Assembly: GCA_958295815.1 (NCBI GenBank)
Contig: OY282374.1
Span: 247,416-311,415 of the forward strand
Direction of reading: 5' to 3'
DNA: 64,000 nt
From: Candidatus Poribacteria bacterium
Lineage (GTDB): Bacteria > Poribacteria > WGA-4E > WGA-3G
Shown: in pieces, positions 33,908-42,929 of the stretch
Layout: every line of letters begins with the position of its first letter
How positions within the stretch are numbered: position 1 is the first letter of the stretch
Position numbers and translations under genes: made by a program
The notes under the pieces: model-generated
What the model was told of the DNA's origin: nothing
The model's database searches: none
Seen by the model: only the letters and a program-made list of their open reading frames with translations

Positions 33908-34867
33908 ATGAATGATTTTATCGTCATCGCAAATCCAATCTCTGGCAAGGGCAGAGCAAAAAGTGTTGCTGAACAGGCATACACCGCGCTCACTGAATCT
34001 GGACGCCAAGGGCAGCTGGTATTCACTTCAGCCGCTGGCGACGCAAAACGTCTCGCTCACGAAGCTGCTTCTGATGGTGTGCGATTCGTGATAGCTTGTG
34101 GTGGCGATGGAACACTCCACGAGGTAGTAAACGGCATAGCAACCATTCCAGATGTGGTGTTAGGACTCCTCCCCTGCGGTCGCGGCAACGATTTTGCCGC
34201 TGCGATCGGTGTACCACTGAAATCAGAAGCGGCAATCAAAAACCTATTATCCGGTACCCCTATCCACGTGGACTTGGGACGTTGCTATCAAAGCAGCACT
34301 GTAGGACGGATCTCCGAATCCCGACCTATAGAAACAATCTCCGAATCCCGACCGGAACACTATTTCACCACAATTGCTACCTGTGGTTACGACACTGAGG
34401 TAAGCCGCCGCGCCGCGAAAGGCACACCCATGTTTGCAGGCACAGCATCCTACGCTTACGCCGCCGTAGAGACCTTGTTCTACTACGACCCACCCGTCGT
34501 GCACCTCGAAGGCGATTTTGGCACCTACGAGGGACCCCTCCTCCTTGCCGCTACCGGTATCACTAACCGTTATGGGGGTGGGTTTCAGATTGTACCGGAC
34601 GCGCTTATTGACGACGGACTTTTTGATGTCTGCATTATCCGTCCTGTTTCTTCGCTGACGGTCCTTCGACTCTTGGTGACCCTCTTCTGGGGTGGGCACG
34701 TTTCACATCCAGCCGTATCCATGCACCAAACCCGTACTTTAACAATTGAAACGGAGACACCACTACTACTATACGCTGACGGCGAACCGATGTGCGAGAC
34801 ACCCGTAACGATTGAGATAATCGAAAACGGACTTGTAGTGATGTCCCCGCGTGATAGGAGTTTATAA
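33908..34867 (+). CDS. Diacylglycerol/lipid kinase (YegS/BmrU-like) with in-frame repeat insertion
   Basis: The 319-residue protein shows the DAGK catalytic fold: FIVIANPISGKGRAKS at the start, the ATP-binding GGDGTLHEVVNG near residue 66, LLPCGRGNDFAAAIG, and the C-terminal IVPDALIDDGLFDV. It phosphorylates a lipid such as diacylglycerol or a sphingoid-like base. Between VDLGRC and YFTTIATCGYDTEV lies an extra stretch of about 20 residues (TVGRISESRP-IETISESRP) encoded by a GTAGGA..CTCCGAATCCCGA repeat. The frame is kept. ATG 33908 has no clear ribosome site. Confidence 0.9.
   Translation: MNDFIVIANPISGKGRAKSVAEQAYTALTESGRQGQLVFTSAAGDAKRLAHEAASDGVRFVIACGGDGTLHEVVNGIATIPDVVLGLLPCGRGNDFAAAIGVPLKSEAAIKNLLSGTPIHVDLGRCYQSSTVGRISESRPIETISESRPEHYFTTIATCGYDTEVSRRAAKGTPMFAGTASYAYAAVETLFYYDPPVVHLEGDFGTYEGPLLLAATGITNRYGGGFQIVPDALIDDGLFDVCIIRPVSSLTVLRLLVTLFWGGHVSHPAVSMHQTRTLTIETETPLLLYADGEPMCETPVTIEIIENGLVVMSPRDRSL
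34301..34351 (+). repeat. REP-like repeat inside the lipid kinase gene
   Basis: A full copy (34301-34324, starting GTAGGACGGATCTCC) is followed by a partial second copy (34336-34351). Both are read in frame as GRISESRP and ISESRP. Intergenic relatives are at 37001, 47031 and 55687. Confidence 0.85.
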
Positions 34868-34887
34868 CTCTGATACGATGATGTTCC

Positions 34888-34990
34888 GTGTGGGAGCGGT
34901 TTGTAACCCCAATCCGATAATATTCTCTGTAAGAGCGGTTTGTAACCCCGATCCAATAATGTCTCTGTAGGAGGGGTTTGTAATTCCGAT
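34888..34990 (+). repeat. Three TTTGTAACCCC REP-like copies between convergent genes
   Basis: Copies at 34888-34915, 34929-34952 and 34967-34990 share G-(A/G)GAGCGGTTTGTAACCCC and are spaced 38-41 bp apart. They fill the gap between the convergent lipid kinase and acyl-CoA synthetase genes and are the same family as the copies inside the gene at 25561. Confidence 0.8.
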
Positions 34991-34998
34991 GTAGTTTG

Positions 34999-36774
34999 CT
35001 AAGCGTCCTCTGGATACATTCCCTCTATCACATCCCCATACTTTTCGATAATGACATTCCGCTTCAATTTCAGCGTCGGTGTCATCTCATCGGCTTCCTG
35101 TGAAAATTCCTTTTCCAGAAGGGTGAACCGTCGCACCTGTTCAAAATCAGCGAAATCTGTCAAACGGCTCCGAATCTCGCCTTGAATAAATTGTTGAACC
35201 TCACGCGTCTTGAGCATCTCTGGAAGTTCTGTCGTCTCAATGTTATTTTCAGATGCCCACGCCTTGAGTGCATCAAAATTCGGAACAATCAGCGCAGCGA
35301 GATTCTTACGTTCATTGCCAATCAGCATAATTTGGCTGATAAAAGGGCTCTGCACCAATTCACTCTCTATGGGTTGCGGTGCCACATTCTTACCATTTGA
35401 AAGCACAATAATATTCTTCTTCCTATCGGTAATTTTAACGAACCCGTCCTCATCGATTATGCCAATATCGCCCGTGTGAAACCATCTGTCTGCATCGATA
35501 ACTTCTGCAGTTTCAGCTTCGTTGTTGAAATAGCCTTTCATGACATGCGGACCACGGGTTAGAATCTCGCCATCTTCAGCGATCTTCACCTCCACACCCG
35601 GAACAGGCACACCGACGGTTCCAAACTTCCATTTCGCAGGATGGTTCATGCTGATCACAGGTGCGGTTTCCGTTAAGCCATAGCCTTCCAAAATCAGGAT
35701 ACCCGCTGCATGGAAAAATTCAGCAATAGCTTGCGGTAACGCCGCACCCCCTGAGACGAAAAACCGCAGCCGACCGCCTGTCGCTGCCTTCAACTTCGCA
35801 AAGACAAGTTTATCTGCAATACTCTGTTTTAGCCCCAAAATCGCAGACGGATTTTTGCCTTCTTGAATCGCTGCACTCACCGCTGAACCGACTGAGACAC
35901 CCCAGTGGAAAATCTTCTGTTTCAACGGTGAACCCGCCTGCACGGCACTTAAAATCCTGTCGTGCATCGTTTCATACAGACGCGGCACACTTAGCATCAC
36001 TGTTGGAGAAACTTCTTGCATGTTTCGCGCAACTGTGAAGGTGCTCTCAGCATAAGCAACCTGTGCCCCAGACAGCAGTGGCACATAGTGTCCGCCGAGT
36101 CGTTCGAACACATGTGATAACGGAAGGAACGATAACAACACATCCGTTTCACCGACATCAATAAGCGATTTACATGCCTGTAGGTTTGAAATAAAGTTTG
36201 TGTGCGTTAGCATAACACCCTTCGGGTTACCGGTTGTGCCAGACGTATAAATAATCGTCGCAATGTCATCTTCGTTTGCGTCGGAACTCCCGTCAGATGT
36301 AGTCTCCGCGGCGTTACCACAAACATCCTCAAATTGGATTACCCCTTCCGGGGTTTCCTCTTCACTTTCATCAAAGAGGATGATATGTTCAAGTGTCTGC
36401 ACCGCATCCCGGATAGAAAGCACTTTCTTCAATTGCGCTTCCGTAGAGACACAAATGACTTTTGCCCCAGAATCGTTTAGAATATAACTAACCTGTGCCG
36501 CAGTCAGTGTTGAGAACATTGGAACAGTTACCGCACCCGCTTTGAGGCTCCCAAAATCCGTAATTGCCCACTCAGGACGGTTCTCGGATAGAAGTGCAAC
36601 CCGATCTTCCTTTTGCACCCCTAAAGTACTTAACCCATTGCTGAAAGCATCCACCGATTCGCCGAATTGCGTATAAGAAATATCCTGATAAGTGCCACCT
36701 TTCGGTTTATGTGCCAATGCGGGTTTGCTGCCGTGTTGTTGAACCGACTGTTCAAACATAGATATCAGTGTCAT
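34999..36774 (-). CDS. Long-chain fatty acid-CoA ligase (AMP-binding)
   Basis: The 591-residue AMP-dependent synthetase activates fatty acids to acyl-CoA through an acyl-adenylate. Signature motifs are YTSGTTGNPKG (P-loop), LSFLPLSHVFER, EGYGLTETAP, DRWFHTGDIG and the hinge KITDRKKNIIVLSNGKNVAPQPIE. Length and motifs match the FadD/long-chain branch with the bacterial 'FadD15-like' order. No signal peptide is seen. ATG 36774 has a TAGGAGG site 7 bp upstream. It is a single-gene unit converging on the lipid kinase. Confidence 0.93.
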   Translation of the reverse strand: MTLISMFEQSVQQHGSKPALAHKPKGGTYQDISYTQFGESVDAFSNGLSTLGVQKEDRVALLSENRPEWAITDFGSLKAGAVTVPMFSTLTAAQVSYILNDSGAKVICVSTEAQLKKVLSIRDAVQTLEHIILFDESEEETPEGVIQFEDVCGNAAETTSDGSSDANEDDIATIIYTSGTTGNPKGVMLTHTNFISNLQACKSLIDVGETDVLLSFLPLSHVFERLGGHYVPLLSGAQVAYAESTFTVARNMQEVSPTVMLSVPRLYETMHDRILSAVQAGSPLKQKIFHWGVSVGSAVSAAIQEGKNPSAILGLKQSIADKLVFAKLKAATGGRLRFFVSGGAALPQAIAEFFHAAGILILEGYGLTETAPVISMNHPAKWKFGTVGVPVPGVEVKIAEDGEILTRGPHVMKGYFNNEAETAEVIDADRWFHTGDIGIIDEDGFVKITDRKKNIIVLSNGKNVAPQPIESELVQSPFISQIMLIGNERKNLAALIVPNFDALKAWASENNIETTELPEMLKTREVQQFIQGEIRSRLTDFADFEQVRRFTLLEKEFSQEADEMTPTLKLKRNVIIEKYGDVIEGMYPEDA

Positions 36775-37000
36775 GTCGCTTTCCTCCTATTGTGTTAAGT
36801 GAGAGCGTTGTCTCATAGATACATTTAAAGTATAATGTTATAAATAAAAAAAGCGGCAAATCGGTCGAGTTGTGATGTGGGTTAACATACTCTGGCAAAT
36901 GTTTCCACTTGCCACAGACTGCTTTATGTAATACGTTCTCTTTTGCTACTATCCTAACACACGGCGTGATGCAAGTCAAATTAATCGTTGTCTCCTACCT

Positions 37001-37023
37001 GTAGGAGGGATCTCCGAATCCCA
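37001..37023 (+). repeat. REP-like repeat upstream of ARC
   Basis: A GTAGGAGGGATCTCCGAATC copy in the divergent gap 36775-37298. The same gap holds a run of CACAACG/CATAACC units at 37040-37070 and a weak promoter-like TTGCAT-18-TAAACT at about 37104-37133; no gene is seen. Confidence 0.7.
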
Positions 37024-37298
37024 ACTCTTAACTTATAACGCACAACGCACAACGCACAACCCATAACCCACAGCCAAATGTCCAATAAATTTGTTTTTCC
37101 CTTGCATTCGTGTTACAATTTATGCTAAACTATAGCAAATTATCACAGATACCCCGGTTTGGGCAGAATCTACAGCAGACAGAAATGTAGAATCGCTGAC
37201 GCGGCTTACCCGCAAAAAAATAAATTATTCGCTAAATTGTGGGAAGTGTGGTAAACTCTGTCGTAAAGTCATCCGTTGTTGTTTGAGGAGACGTTCAA

Positions 37299-39134
37299 AT
37301 GTACGATAAGAAGAACCCTAAAAATACTGGCGCAAGTCCCGACGCGCATGACCTGTTTACTGAACACGACGACGAAATCGAAGAAGAACTCATCCCTGAA
37401 GAGGAGGAAACGAGTTCTGGTTACTCGTTGCAACTGATTCACCACATTATCGCCGAGACCCCTGTCGATGATCGTCGCCGCCGGTGGCTCCTCGAACTTC
37501 GGCGTTCTATCCTCAGCGATGATGGTGAATTTCGCGAAAGGATCCACGCAATTCAGCAGGAAGCCCTCCGTATTCACGCCGAGATGGAGGCACAGATTGA
37601 AAAACTTACCTCACCTGCAAATCGTATCGGAACACTGCTCGGATTGCCAAAAGAAGATATTGCACGCGTCATCATCGGCGGTTCCGAATACTACGCCAAC
37701 CTTGATACAGATCTGGATCCCAAAGCACTCAAGAAGGGATTTAGTGTTCTGCTAAACGATGCGTATGTGGTCGTCGGTGAACTCGGATACAACGATGCTG
37801 GTCCTATCGCAAAAATAGCCGATGTGATGCCGGATGGACGCCTCCGCATCGGTCAAGAACCCAACGCGCAGTCGGTTATCCTTGAACGCTCCGCTGACCT
37901 CGCTGATGCTAAACTTAAACCCGGCGATGAGGTGCGGATTGACTCCAACTTCCGTGTTGCCCTTGAACACCTCGCCGCTAAAGAGACGGATGCTTACGCA
38001 CTTGAGGCAGTTCCCGATATCCCATGGTCGAAGGTAGGTGGACTCAACGAAACCATCCAAAGGATTAAGGACACAATTGAACTGCCAATCCTGCACCCTC
38101 AACTCTTTGAACGATTCCAGTATAACGCACCAAAAGGATTTTTACTCCACGGCCCCCCAGGATGCGGAAAAACCCTCATTGGTAAGGCGACTGCCTATAA
38201 CTTGACACAGCGGCTCCGAAAAGAGAGCGGTGAAGATATTGAAGGCTGTTTCCTCCACATCAAAGGTCCTGAGATCCTCAACATGTGGCTCGGTGAATCC
38301 GAACGAAAGGTGCGAGAGATTTTTCAGATTGCACGTGAGAAAAAGGAAGATGGAAAATTGGCATTTGTCTTTATAGACGAAGCCGAATCCATTTTAGGCA
38401 CGCGACGCGCTCTGAGATCCCATAGTATCTCTAATACGCTCGTTCCTATGTTCTGTGCAGAAATGGATGGCATTGAATCTTTACAGGATGTTGTTATTAT
38501 TCTCGCCACAAACCGTCCAGATTTAATTGATCCCGCTATTTTACGTCCTGGGCGTATTGATAGAAAAATTAAAGTAACCCGTCCTGATGCAGAGGCAGCA
38601 AAGGATATTTTCCGTATCTACCTCACACCTGAACTACCTATTGCGTCGGAACTGCTCCTTAATAGCGAGAGCACGTCTATTGACGAGGGGAGTCCAGCAG
38701 ATGGAGCACCACCGGAACTGATTCCCGCTGAGAAGGCTGTTGAAGATCTAATTGCACAAATCGTTGATGAAATGTTCCGTGAGAGCGAGGAGAACCGGTT
38801 CCTTGAAGTCTCACTCCGAAGTGGTAGACGTGATATCCTCTATCGCGGTCATCTCTGTAGTGGGGCAATTATTGAATCAATTGTGCAGAGAGCTAAGGAA
38901 TCCGCACTCAAACGGGCAATTCAGAACCCAGAGAAGGAAAGCGGTCTCTCACGCGCTGACCTCTTAGACGCACTCACCGCCGAATATAGAGAAAGCGAAA
39001 TCTTCCCGCCAACGGAAGCCACGGAAGATTGGCTCAAGCTCCTCGACTACGATCCGGCGAATGTCGTCAAAGTTACGCCTATCAAACTCGAAAAACAGGA
39101 ACGCCGCAAAGCCTCAGGGTCCCGCGTGATTTAG
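37299..39134 (+). CDS. arc: Proteasome-associated AAA+ ATPase (ARC/Mpa)
   Basis: The 611-residue protein unfolds Pup-tagged substrates and feeds them into the 20S core. An acidic N-terminus leads into a helical, probably coiled-coil region (FRERIHAIQQEALRIHAEMEAQIEKL), then OB-type beta domains (about 125-235). The AAA+ module follows: Walker A GPPGCGKT at 285-292, Walker B FVFIDEAE with D360/E361, the ARC-type LNMWLGESERKVR loop, and the sensor NRPDLIDPAILRPGRIDRK. The C-terminus ends SRVI rather than the Gln-Tyr-Leu that docks actinobacterial Mpa on the core. It starts at ATG after TGAGGAGA and leads the six-gene proteasome block. Confidence 0.95.
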   Translation: MYDKKNPKNTGASPDAHDLFTEHDDEIEEELIPEEEETSSGYSLQLIHHIIAETPVDDRRRRWLLELRRSILSDDGEFRERIHAIQQEALRIHAEMEAQIEKLTSPANRIGTLLGLPKEDIARVIIGGSEYYANLDTDLDPKALKKGFSVLLNDAYVVVGELGYNDAGPIAKIADVMPDGRLRIGQEPNAQSVILERSADLADAKLKPGDEVRIDSNFRVALEHLAAKETDAYALEAVPDIPWSKVGGLNETIQRIKDTIELPILHPQLFERFQYNAPKGFLLHGPPGCGKTLIGKATAYNLTQRLRKESGEDIEGCFLHIKGPEILNMWLGESERKVREIFQIAREKKEDGKLAFVFIDEAESILGTRRALRSHSISNTLVPMFCAEMDGIESLQDVVIILATNRPDLIDPAILRPGRIDRKIKVTRPDAEAAKDIFRIYLTPELPIASELLLNSESTSIDEGSPADGAPPELIPAEKAVEDLIAQIVDEMFRESEENRFLEVSLRSGRRDILYRGHLCSGAIIESIVQRAKESALKRAIQNPEKESGLSRADLLDALTAEYRESEIFPPTEATEDWLKLLDYDPANVVKVTPIKLEKQERRKASGSRVI

Positions 39135-39223
39135 GAGAAGTTGCCAGTTTTCGGTCTCGAAAAAGAAAAGCGTTCTTCTTATTGGTTCCTGATAACCGAT
39201 AACCGATAACCGACAACCCATAA

Positions 39224-40744
39224 ATGGAAAGACTTTTTGGAATTGAAACTGAATACGGTATAACGCTCGAAAATGAGGCGAACATTGATGCGGTCAAGCA
39301 GTCGATTGAGTTAATAAAAAGTTACCGCCAAGAAGATTTTCGACCCGTTTGGGACTACAGCGGCGAAGATCCGTTTCGTGATGAACGCGGATTTCGCGCG
39401 GATTCTCTCTCCAACCATCCTGATGAGAAGGAAGAGGAAAAACGCGATCGCGAACGCAACGCAAAAAATCGACTCTCTCACGCTGAAATCAAAAGCGATC
39501 ACATTCTTGTGAACGGCGCACGCCTCTATAATGACCACGCACATCCGGAGTATTCTACTCCCGAATGTAGCAGTCTATTTCAACTCGTCGCACACGATAA
39601 AGCAGGCGAACGGATCCTACAGCGATGTGCCGAAACCCGCAGTGAACGGCTCGGAAAACGTGTGCTCCTGTATAAAAATAATACCGATCTGCACGGGCAT
39701 AGTTACGGTTGTCACGATAACTACCTCATGGCGAGGGCGGTCCCGTTTGAAAAACTCAAACAGGGCATCATGCCCTTCTTTATCACACGCCAGATCTTCG
39801 CAGGTTCAGGAAAAATCGGTATTGAAACAGAAGCTGGACTCGCAACGCCAGGACATTATCAACTTTCTCAGCGATCCGATTTCTTTCACGTCGAGGCAAG
39901 CGTTGATACCATGCACAACCGACCCATCGTCAACACGCGAGACGAGCCGCATGCAGATCCAGCGAAGTACCGTAGACTCCACGGAATTGCTGGCGACGCC
40001 AACATGTCCGAGTACGCAACCGCACTCAAAGTCGGAACGACCGCGCTCGTCATTGCCTTGATTGAGCAGGGAAAAATTCCCGAAAGTCTAACGCTCGCGA
40101 ATCCGATTGATACTATCAAAACCGTATCGCACGATCAGACCTATCGTTGGATGGTAATGACAGCAGACGGTAAAACAATGTCCGCTATCGACCATCAGCG
40201 AGAGTATCTCGCGCTCGCACAGAAGTATCTCGGAGAAACAGAAAGTGTGAGATTTGAAATCGACTGGGTGCTTGCCGAATGGGAGGATACTCTTAACGGG
40301 CTTGAGAACGATCCAATGGCACTCATTGACCGGCTTGATTGGGTAGCCAAGAAATGGTTACTCCAAACCTTTGCAGAGGAAGAAGATATCGATTGGGATG
40401 ACGCTTGGCTCCAGAGTTTGGATTTAGAATACCATAACATTGATTCAGACGAAGGGCTATACTACGGACTTCCAATGCGGCGTGTTGTCACGGACGAGCA
40501 GATTGAGGCGGCACTTCATAATCCACCTTCTGGCACGCGCGCATATTTCCGAGGGCGTGCTGTGGATCGGTTCGGTCCTTCCATAAAAGCTATCCAGTGG
40601 GATAGCATTACCTTCACCCTCAATGGACGCACGCACGAAATTAATCTCAATGCACTCGCCGATGCAGAGGTTGCAGATCAATATAACAAAGCACTCGATG
40701 AATCACCAGACGTTGGAACACTCATAAAAAAATTGCGTTTATAG
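39224..40744 (+). CDS. dop: Dop, Pup deamidase/depupylase
   Basis: The 506-residue protein belongs to the carboxylate-amine ligase-like Dop/PafA fold. FGIETEYGI holds the Mg-ATP glutamates. The following WDYSGEDPFRDERGFRADSL block is the loop typical of Dop and absent from PafA. D104 in LYNDHAHPEYSTPEC corresponds to the catalytic aspartate. Dop removes Pup from substrates and, where Pup ends in Gln, deamidates it. As the Pup here ends in Glu, depupylation is the expected role. The insert of Lys/Glu/Arg residues at 65-90 is longer than I would expect. No ribosome site is visible. Confidence 0.93.
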   Translation: MERLFGIETEYGITLENEANIDAVKQSIELIKSYRQEDFRPVWDYSGEDPFRDERGFRADSLSNHPDEKEEEKRDRERNAKNRLSHAEIKSDHILVNGARLYNDHAHPEYSTPECSSLFQLVAHDKAGERILQRCAETRSERLGKRVLLYKNNTDLHGHSYGCHDNYLMARAVPFEKLKQGIMPFFITRQIFAGSGKIGIETEAGLATPGHYQLSQRSDFFHVEASVDTMHNRPIVNTRDEPHADPAKYRRLHGIAGDANMSEYATALKVGTTALVIALIEQGKIPESLTLANPIDTIKTVSHDQTYRWMVMTADGKTMSAIDHQREYLALAQKYLGETESVRFEIDWVLAEWEDTLNGLENDPMALIDRLDWVAKKWLLQTFAEEEDIDWDDAWLQSLDLEYHNIDSDEGLYYGLPMRRVVTDEQIEAALHNPPSGTRAYFRGRAVDRFGPSIKAIQWDSITFTLNGRTHEINLNALADAEVADQYNKALDESPDVGTLIKKLRL

Positions 40745-40887
40745 AATTTATTTCGTTGTTGCTCGTTGATTATTGATGGTCAGTTATAAAGAAAAGAGGA
40801 AACTAATGGTTTTAATTCACGTTAAGAATCTCTTGTAATTGACATCACAACCGACAACTAATTACCACTAAAAAGGAGAGAAATAAA

Positions 40888-41085
40888 ATGGCAACCAAAC
40901 TCATTGCACAGCTTGAACGCAAGCAGAGAGACACAAAGCCAATCGGTCCCGGTGACGGTGATGATGATAGCAGTGGACCGAAACGCCAGAAAGTCAGCAG
41001 ACCCGATACGCAAGAACTCCTCAAACGGATGCGTAGAGTTGACAAAGATCAGTCTCGGCGCTACCGCCAAAGAACCGGTGAGTAA
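40888..41085 (+). CDS. pup: Pup-like protein modifier (UBact type)
   Basis: The 65-residue, highly charged and probably disordered protein starts at ATG after AAAAGGAGAG. It ends RRYRQRTGE, so the terminal residue is already glutamate, ready for isopeptide bond formation to lysine by PafA. The middle has an acidic GDGDDDSSG patch followed by a helix-prone PDTQELLKRMRRVDKDQ region, likely the part bound by ARC. It differs from actinobacterial Pup (GGQ end) and fits the Gram-negative Pup homologue named UBact in the literature. It sits between dop and prcB, the canonical location. Confidence 0.93.
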   Translation: MATKLIAQLERKQRDTKPIGPGDGDDDSSGPKRQKVSRPDTQELLKRMRRVDKDQSRRYRQRTGE

Positions 41086-41155
41086 GAATTGGGAGATTGG
41101 AAACTTATCCATCTCCCCTCCATCTTCTATCCTTGGGAACACAGACAATACAAAA

Positions 41156-41977
41156 ATGCCGATTAAAAACGTACTAAATCACAAAGGGGACTTTCTCAGT
41201 CTCTTGAAAGAGGCAAACTATCCTTTACAGATAGGTTTGCCATCTGAAACATCACATCATGCAGATGTCGAGATCGCACACAGTACTACAGTTGTTGCTG
41301 TTCGTTACCGAGATGGAGTCATGATTGCTGGCGATCGCCGCGCCACTGCTGGCACTTCTGTCATCTATGACCGTGCGGAGAAAGTCTTACAGATTGATCC
41401 GCATTCTGTACTTGCCATTTCTGGTTCACCGGCGATCGCTTATGAGATCGCAAGGATGCTTGAGCATTCCTTTCAATACTTTCGCCGCAGCCAACTCCAA
41501 GAGTTGAGTCTCGAAGGTAAACTCCGAATGCTCTCACGTCTCATTCGGGACAACTTGGCAATGGCACTCCAAGGCATCGGCGGCGTTATCCCAATCTTTG
41601 CCCTCTACGACCGAGAGGCTCCTGAGGAAGAGAACGGCGGCAAGATTTACTTCTATGACGCACTCGGCGCGCACTTTGAAAACGTCAATTTTGCCACAAC
41701 AGGTTCCGGTTCTATCTGGATCCGTGGCGTCCTACGTTATCTTTCTCGATTCGGTGATACTCCGTTGCAGGACATGGATGAACGCCAAGCGATTATTACT
41801 ATCTTGCGTCTCTTGGATACTGCAAGTGAGTATGATGCTGCAACAAGTGGCTACAATGCGCGGGCGCAAATCTTTCCAACCATTAAAACTGTAACCCGCA
41901 GCGGTGTTGAAACTATCTCTGATGAGAATTTAGCCGAATGTTACGCTGAAGCACAACCAGAGGCAGATGCCGTCTAA
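41156..41977 (+). CDS. prcB: 20S proteasome beta subunit
   Basis: ATG 41156 gives 273 residues; the open frame from 40904 overlaps pup and is rejected. The N-terminal 43 residues look like a propeptide. Cleavage before T44 (HS|TTVVAVRYRDG) would expose the catalytic threonine. Asp in AGDRRAT and Lys in AEKVLQ match the D17/K33 catalytic residues. NLAMALQGIGG and TTGSGS are conserved core elements. The residue before T44 is Ser, where Gly is usual. It forms the proteolytic rings with PrcA, 71 bp downstream. Confidence 0.95.
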   Translation: MPIKNVLNHKGDFLSLLKEANYPLQIGLPSETSHHADVEIAHSTTVVAVRYRDGVMIAGDRRATAGTSVIYDRAEKVLQIDPHSVLAISGSPAIAYEIARMLEHSFQYFRRSQLQELSLEGKLRMLSRLIRDNLAMALQGIGGVIPIFALYDREAPEEENGGKIYFYDALGAHFENVNFATTGSGSIWIRGVLRYLSRFGDTPLQDMDERQAIITILRLLDTASEYDAATSGYNARAQIFPTIKTVTRSGVETISDENLAECYAEAQPEADAV

Positions 41978-42048
41978 AATATACAATTCTGACAAAGAAC
42001 TGACGTTAACCCAACAATTCCAATCATAGTGAGGGACATAACTAAAGA

Positions 42049-42819
42049 ATGCGAGATGAACCTTATCGCTGGATAGAAGCGATTCAGGACAGGCGAGACT
42101 ACATTGAGGACCAACTCCGGGTCGGTAGCCCCGTTGTAGGGCTTACTTATAACGAGGGGATGGTCCTACTTACTATCGGTAGAGGACAACGCAAAATTTT
42201 TGAGGTACACGACCGGATCGGTCTCTCCGCAATCGGACATCCCGCCGATATTGAACGTCTCCGGATGCTTGTCACTGACACTGCCAGCGTCCAAGGTTTT
42301 CAAAACGCCACTGAAGATGTAAATTTACACCGATTAACCAACTTTGTTTTAGCACATACCTTCAAACAAGCTTTTGAATCCATTGTTGGTGAAGCGTATA
42401 TCATCAAAATGTTGCTCGCCGAACTCGGAGGGTCTTCAGAACAAAATCGATTTACCGGTATCAACTACGATGGCAATGTCCGAACCAATGCGGATTTCTC
42501 TGTTATTGGTGGAACCGAAGCAATCGAAACAGGAATGCAAAACTATCTTGCCGCTTCGCCTGTAGATGCAGACAGGGATTTAACCGCTGCGCTCCGATTG
42601 GGCTTAGAGGCGTGGGCGATCGGCAGTGAATTGAGTTCGCGGGAACCTGAGGATACAGAGTCGGAAGATACCCAGATAGATACCGAACAGATGCATGAAA
42701 TCATTAATATCGCAAGGGAAGATGGCGAAATTGAGGCAGGGGTCTTGGAAGCGACGCAACGCGGGACGGGCAAGTTCCGACTCCTGAGTAAGCAGGAAAT
42801 TGAATCCGCCCTCCCCTAA
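42049..42819 (+). CDS. prcA: 20S proteasome alpha subunit
   Basis: The 256-residue protein has the Ntn-hydrolase fold without a catalytic Thr. The N-terminal helix (YRWIEAIQDRRDYIEDQLRVGSP) gates the chamber, and VVGLTYNEGMVLLTIGRGQRKIFEVHDRIGLSAIGHPADIERL matches bacterial alpha subunits. The C-terminal tail is acidic (SREPEDTESEDTQ) before a final helix. Alpha rings dock ARC. The ATG has a GAGGG site upstream. Confidence 0.94.
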   Translation: MRDEPYRWIEAIQDRRDYIEDQLRVGSPVVGLTYNEGMVLLTIGRGQRKIFEVHDRIGLSAIGHPADIERLRMLVTDTASVQGFQNATEDVNLHRLTNFVLAHTFKQAFESIVGEAYIIKMLLAELGGSSEQNRFTGINYDGNVRTNADFSVIGGTEAIETGMQNYLAASPVDADRDLTAALRLGLEAWAIGSELSSREPEDTESEDTQIDTEQMHEIINIAREDGEIEAGVLEATQRGTGKFRLLSKQEIESALP

Positions 42820-42929
42820 GTCTTGAAATTAAAAATATAAGAAGCGTTCATAGTCCTGACTCGGTTGGACTTAACCAAAAATCACCGTGAAACATCGTGG
42901 AACGGTGCTCAGATTTAATAGTTAAAAAA

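Noticed and set aside
40904..41155. N-terminal extension of PrcB
   Set aside because: The extension overlaps the pup gene in another frame; ATG 41156 gives a normal propeptide length.
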